Positions 60,486 through 64,000 of a DNA stretch of 64,000 bases are shown in pieces. Within the stretch, counting starts at the first letter, position 1, and each line of letters starts with the position of its first letter. The stretch is from Phoronis australis (lineage: Eukaryota > Phoronida > Phoronidae). The notes beneath the pieces are model-generated. The model was not told the origin of the DNA. It ran no database searches and saw only the letters and a program-made list of their open reading frames with translations. The DNA lies in contig NMRA01000401.1 in NCBI GenBank assembly GCA_002633005.1, positions 143,827 through 207,826 on the forward strand, given 5' to 3'. Made by a program: the position numbers and the translations under genes.

Positions 60486-63168
60486 CTCGTTCTCCGCCGC
60501 GCACAGCGAAGCCGATTTTGACGTCTTTCATGTGTTTTGCCATCTTGGTTGTATTATCACCAATCTGCAGAGCCAGCTCATAGGTCGGAGCAAGGCACAG
60601 ACACTGAAAGAATATAACAGCAACTTCCACATAAAACAAAAGTGGTGACTAGTTAAGACTTCAGGGAAATGAGGAATTGTTTAATGTATGAATTGAATAC
60701 ATTAATTTATTCCCTAAAAACAGGCCATGATCACCTGATACAGAACAGAAAAAACGATGAACTGACTACTCACATGGACCAACGCACACAGCCACCCACC
60801 CGCCCATAAGAAAAGAAAACAGAACATTACATGGTAACATCCAAATACATTATATCCTCATTAATCAACACTGGACATAGCTAAGTTAGTAAAAGCATTT
60901 AAAAGTGTGTAGGACACTAGAAAAATGTCCAAAGTTGGGACAGAACATCTCGGAAATGGTTGATCGGAGTTATTTGAAACTTTCAGATACCAAATGAATG
61001 CTCTATGCATTGTTCTCCAAAATGCTGAGTGGACTTGTTTCTGTATTGTTCCACTTTGCCATGAGCGATCAGTCAAAAATAGCACTTTTAAGATTTTCAT
61101 GAAAAAAACTTAAGTTGAAGACAAAAACAAAAACAATATGATAATGAAGAAAACAGTAAAAGAGTTTTAGAGATTTAACCAGTAACATTTACATCAAACA
61201 GAATTTGGTCATACTTGTAATACCGCTGTTTCGCTATCAATGTACCTTCTTTTTTTGCAAAATTTTACTAAAACACATGGTCCTGCGCCCCAGTTAATGC
61301 CAAATTGTGAAAGTAAAATTCAAATTCTACAACTTTCCGCTTTCATAAAATATATACCGTCAGAGGTCCTAAAGTCGTGAGTGCCCTAAAGTCGTGAACG
61401 ATCTTATTTCTTCTACTGGGCGGTCCTGCGACATCTGGTGTTGAAGTTTCCAGCGTTCTTCTGCTTACGAACATCAAACGAATACCCGGACGTGTTCGTA
61501 TTCACAATATGATAACAAACAGTGAGTGAGTGGCTTATTTTTTCAAATGTATCTTTAAAACAACATATTTCACTAATTCACTTTTTTGTGCATTTTTGGG
61601 ATGTATTTTCGAAAATATCTATCGTTGAGATTTACTCAAACACGCGCTCCAGGGGTAGCTTCAACAATGTATCAAAATGTCCCAGGGTCGATCAAGTTTT
61701 TTAAGGCAAAAACAATAAAATACAGAGCGATAATTGATGCTGGGCTCTTAGCAATTTACGTGAACAACCTCATTGAAGACGTCTGCGCACATCAAAGTTC
61801 GGTGCAAAACATATAACAATTTATTTCAATTGAAACTGAATTAATAAACAATTTAATGCATTTTTATGTCATCTAGAGTAACTGTAAGCACTGTAGTTGA
61901 CTTGTGTGGTCATACTTCGTGCATTTCCGTCTAAACGAAACGTTCACGACTTTAGGGCCTCATTCAAAATGGCCGGTGATGTCAGCGACTCTGTTTTAAA
62001 ACACTGCTTACGGATACAAACAAGGATTAAGATTGTCACGTATATTTGTGAAGGCTGATATATGTCCATGACATCACATGAGCAGTTGCAAACGGACACT
62101 GGGTAGTATGACAATCAACTGCTTATTATGCTTATATTCACGACTTTAGGTCACCGGTGTATACTTTTACCTAGTTAAAACCTAGTTTAAATTTATAGAT
62201 ATATGACTAAATACACAGATTTGACGGTAACGTCCTACATAACCTCAACTGAATATACGAGGTTCCGATGTACCCTCATTCAATAAACACTACCTGAGTG
62301 TACGGCAGTGAAGTGTCGACTCTACTCAGCATGGTCAGGACAAACGCTGCTGTTTTTCCAGTTCCACTCTGCGACTGTGCAATCATATTCTGTGGTCTGG
62401 AAAACAGCAGATAAGCACAACATAACTGATGTCAGTTCCTGCAGGGGTGAGAGTGGCAAGGTGGCATTCCTTTATACTAACGTTGGGCATCAGAAATTTT
62501 ATTCAGAATCAATTGATTGGAAACCATTTCCGATACGAGGCTCCATTCTGAATAGGTTTAATGTTCGTCCAGTGAACTTCAGGTGACGCTCCCCTTAGGT
62601 ATCAGAAGATGGTTTGTGTGTGGCAGAAGAGACATCACCTCTTATAAGCAGACATGTTTACATCACAAACACTGGATTCGAGTATTTTGCACAACAGGGT
62701 TGTAGATTTTTCAATAAATTTTCAAACTTTTCAGCATGTTAAAAGGTTGAAACAGCTTTTAGGTTCTTTTCTAAATTAAGGTAATAGCCACAAAGGTAAT
62801 ATAGACCGTGATATGATACACAACAAAGAATGTTTCTTGCTACGGAAGTCCTATTCGCGTCTTTAACAAAAACATAATCTGCAAAAAAAGAGCTCACGAA
62901 TCTGCACTGGACAATGTTTACATCAGACAACATATTCTAAAAGTTTTACAATAATTCCTCATTGAAAGTATCCACAAACACGAACTACCGGTATGCTCTT
63001 CTGGCCGTCAAAAAACCTAGACCAATGCTGATTTCATGTCATCGACTCGATGCCAGGTAAATGCCTCGTACTTACGGATCGGCTAGTAGAGCTGGTAAAG
63101 CTGTTTCCTGGATCTTCGAAGGTGCATTAAAGCCCATGTCATAAATACCATCTAAAAGTTCCCTTTTC
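60486..63168 (-). CDS. DDX19: DDX19-type DEAD-box RNA helicase, three middle exons
   Basis: ATP-dependent RNA helicase of the DDX19/DDX25 (yeast Dbp5) family, which remodels mRNPs at the cytoplasmic face of the nuclear pore during mRNA export. Three exons in transcript order, 63168-63076, 62396-62294 and 60603-60486, join in phase. Seen: the Q motif with its upstream aromatic ([10 protein letters not shown]), [20 protein letters not shown] with motif I, then [13 protein letters not shown] with motif Ia and [11 protein letters not shown]. These match human DDX19 nearly residue for residue. Missing are the N-terminus and everything from the DEAD motif onward: the 5' exons were not found before the window end, and the 3' exons fall where the N at 60388 and an unrelated block occur. 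The gene is partial in this assembly, not necessarily in the animal. Confidence 0.92.
60930..62225 (+). repeat. Old dispersed repeat, copy 4, split by an insertion
   Basis: 60930-61360 and 62158-62225 together align with copy 3 (52506-52980): GAACATCTCGGAAATGG, GAAACTTTCAGATACC, ATACCGCTGTTTCGCTATC and AAAATATATACC on the left, and a TATGACTAAATACACAGATTTG end on the right. The intervening 0.8 kb is a separate insertion. Confidence 0.55.
61361..62157. mobile_element. Insertion with CCTAAAGTCGTGA ends
   Basis: A 0.8-kb segment interrupting the old repeat. The left end carries GGTCCTAAAGTCGTGAG then CCCTAAAGTCGTGAACG; the right end carries the complements CGTTCACGACTTTAGGG (61943) and TTCACGACTTTAGGTCACC (62138). 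The terminal word is thus present twice at each end in inverted orientation. No transposase-like frame is visible, so a non-autonomous DNA transposon is likely. TATA(C) occurs at both junctions and may be the target duplication. Confidence 0.6.
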
Positions 63169-63701
63169 CTGCAAAGAATACCACAAACATTTGGAATATC
63201 AAGTGCACAAAGCAGAGATCTCAATTAGCGTTAACTCTTTCACCTCCAAGTAACTGTCAGCCATTGTGTCCTTGAACCCCAAGTAACTTTGCACACATGG
63301 GCTGAACAGAGGTGCTTGTTTTCAAAATTCCATAGACAATCCCTTTATCATTGAATTTCAAAGTGTGACACACCAAAATGTCGAGAACAGAATGAACTTT
63401 ATCTACAATTTCACCAAAATTAAAAAGTCTCTCCCTCTCTCAGGTGATGCAGGTAAGTAACACCTGAAACGCCGGCGTTTGTTTGCCAATTTGCCAATTC
63501 AATGTATCGTTTAACCGAATAAAAATGATTCACGAGTAACAGTGTCGTCAACACTCTTCAGTACCATTTCTTAAGATACATTTTCGATCATATTTCACAT
63601 CTTCTATTTATTGAAGGACATAAAGTGAGTGACTTAAATTCGGCGATCGTTAAGTTCAACGATTCAAATTTGTCCACTTGCGGTTGTGACTCGCGCTTCG
63701 T

Positions 63702-63959
63702 TTAGGCGTTCAAATTAATTACCCTGACAATTTCACCCAATATTTCATCGATATAGAAATTTTGAAAGTGCTCAACTTGCTTATCAGAACCATGGCACAC
63801 TCTAGATGACTCCACATGTTCAGAAAGTTTGCGAAGTTGTCGGAGTTCAACGGCGTTTGTTTGACCCAATTGCGAAATTCGCGAACTGTAAACTAAGTTT
63901 TTCTCCGCTTCAAAGCCATGAAATTCAACTTCTTTGTCGTAATAGTCAACAGACTCTGG
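63702..63959 (-). CDS. Unidentified open exon at the window edge
   Basis: An 86-codon minus-strand frame with no ATG, opening right after a TATCTAG acceptor and ending in TAA. It includes ESVDYYDKEVEFHGFEAEKN, NAVELRQLRKLSEHV and HFQNFYIDEILGEIVRVI, with the amphipathic, charged composition of a real helical protein. It may be the last exon of a gene upstream of DDX19 on the same strand, or an internal exon ending at the GTAATT within the frame (after EIVR). It does not match the DDX19 N-terminus, and I do not recognise it. Confidence 0.4.
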   Translation of the reverse strand, partial: PESVDYYDKEVEFHGFEAEKNLVYSSRISQLGQTNAVELRQLRKLSEHVESSRVCHGSDKQVEHFQNFYIDEILGEIVRVINLNA

Positions 63960-64000
63960 CTAGATACATAAGAATTCCTTTTTGGGTTATCTTATATATT

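Overview
The window is eukaryotic and almost certainly from an invertebrate animal. Five recognisable metazoan genes are broken into short exons with clear GT-AG boundaries, separated by long AT-rich introns full of small DNA transposons, SINE-like pieces and tandem repeats. The gene set fits a marine deuterostome or another slowly evolving bilaterian, but I cannot name the species. No bacterial, CRISPR or rRNA features are visible. Exon models were built by hand from open frame, splice consensus, phase and alignment to remembered vertebrate orthologues; they have not been checked by search or RNA.

Layout. (1) 1978-6142, minus: a complete four-exon RERG/RAS-like small GTPase with unusual switch II residues; two further minus-strand exon-like blocks lie upstream (6246-6344, 8169-8234). 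A 1.3-kb TTAA-flanked transposon with long inverted repeats (3226-4557) sits in one intron. (2) About 8.2-18 kb: no convincing gene; tandem repeats, a 300-bp hairpin, a tRNA-derived SINE head and several MITEs. (3) 18052-24926, minus: ALKBH3, seven coding exons, 276 aa. (4) 25447-30544, plus: BORCS5, three coding exons, 241 aa, head-to-head with ALKBH3 (about 520 bp between start codons). (5) 33734-55585, minus: NAAA, ten coding exons, 354 aa, with a 12-kb first intron that contains satellite-like repeats and candidate plus-strand genes, including a protein built on four exact 21-residue coiled-coil repeats. (6) 60486-63168, minus: three middle exons of a DDX19-type DEAD-box helicase, with the rest missing. 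(7) 63702-63959, minus: an open exon of unknown identity.

Assembly quality matters here. Four single-base Ns (28738, 38226, 56416, 60388) look like contig joints. Two of them lie exactly between near-identical tandem blocks (727 and 1113 bp) that duplicate part of BORCS5 exon 2 and all of NAAA exon 6, most simply explained as two alleles joined end to end. The other two bracket a gene-poor 4-kb block that falls where the 3' half of DDX19 should be, so the NAAA-DDX19 order is uncertain.

The genes are separate housekeeping functions, not a pathway: nucleic-acid alkylation repair (ALKBH3), lysosome positioning (BORCS5), lysosomal lipid-amide hydrolysis (NAAA), mRNA export (DDX19) and Ras-like signalling.
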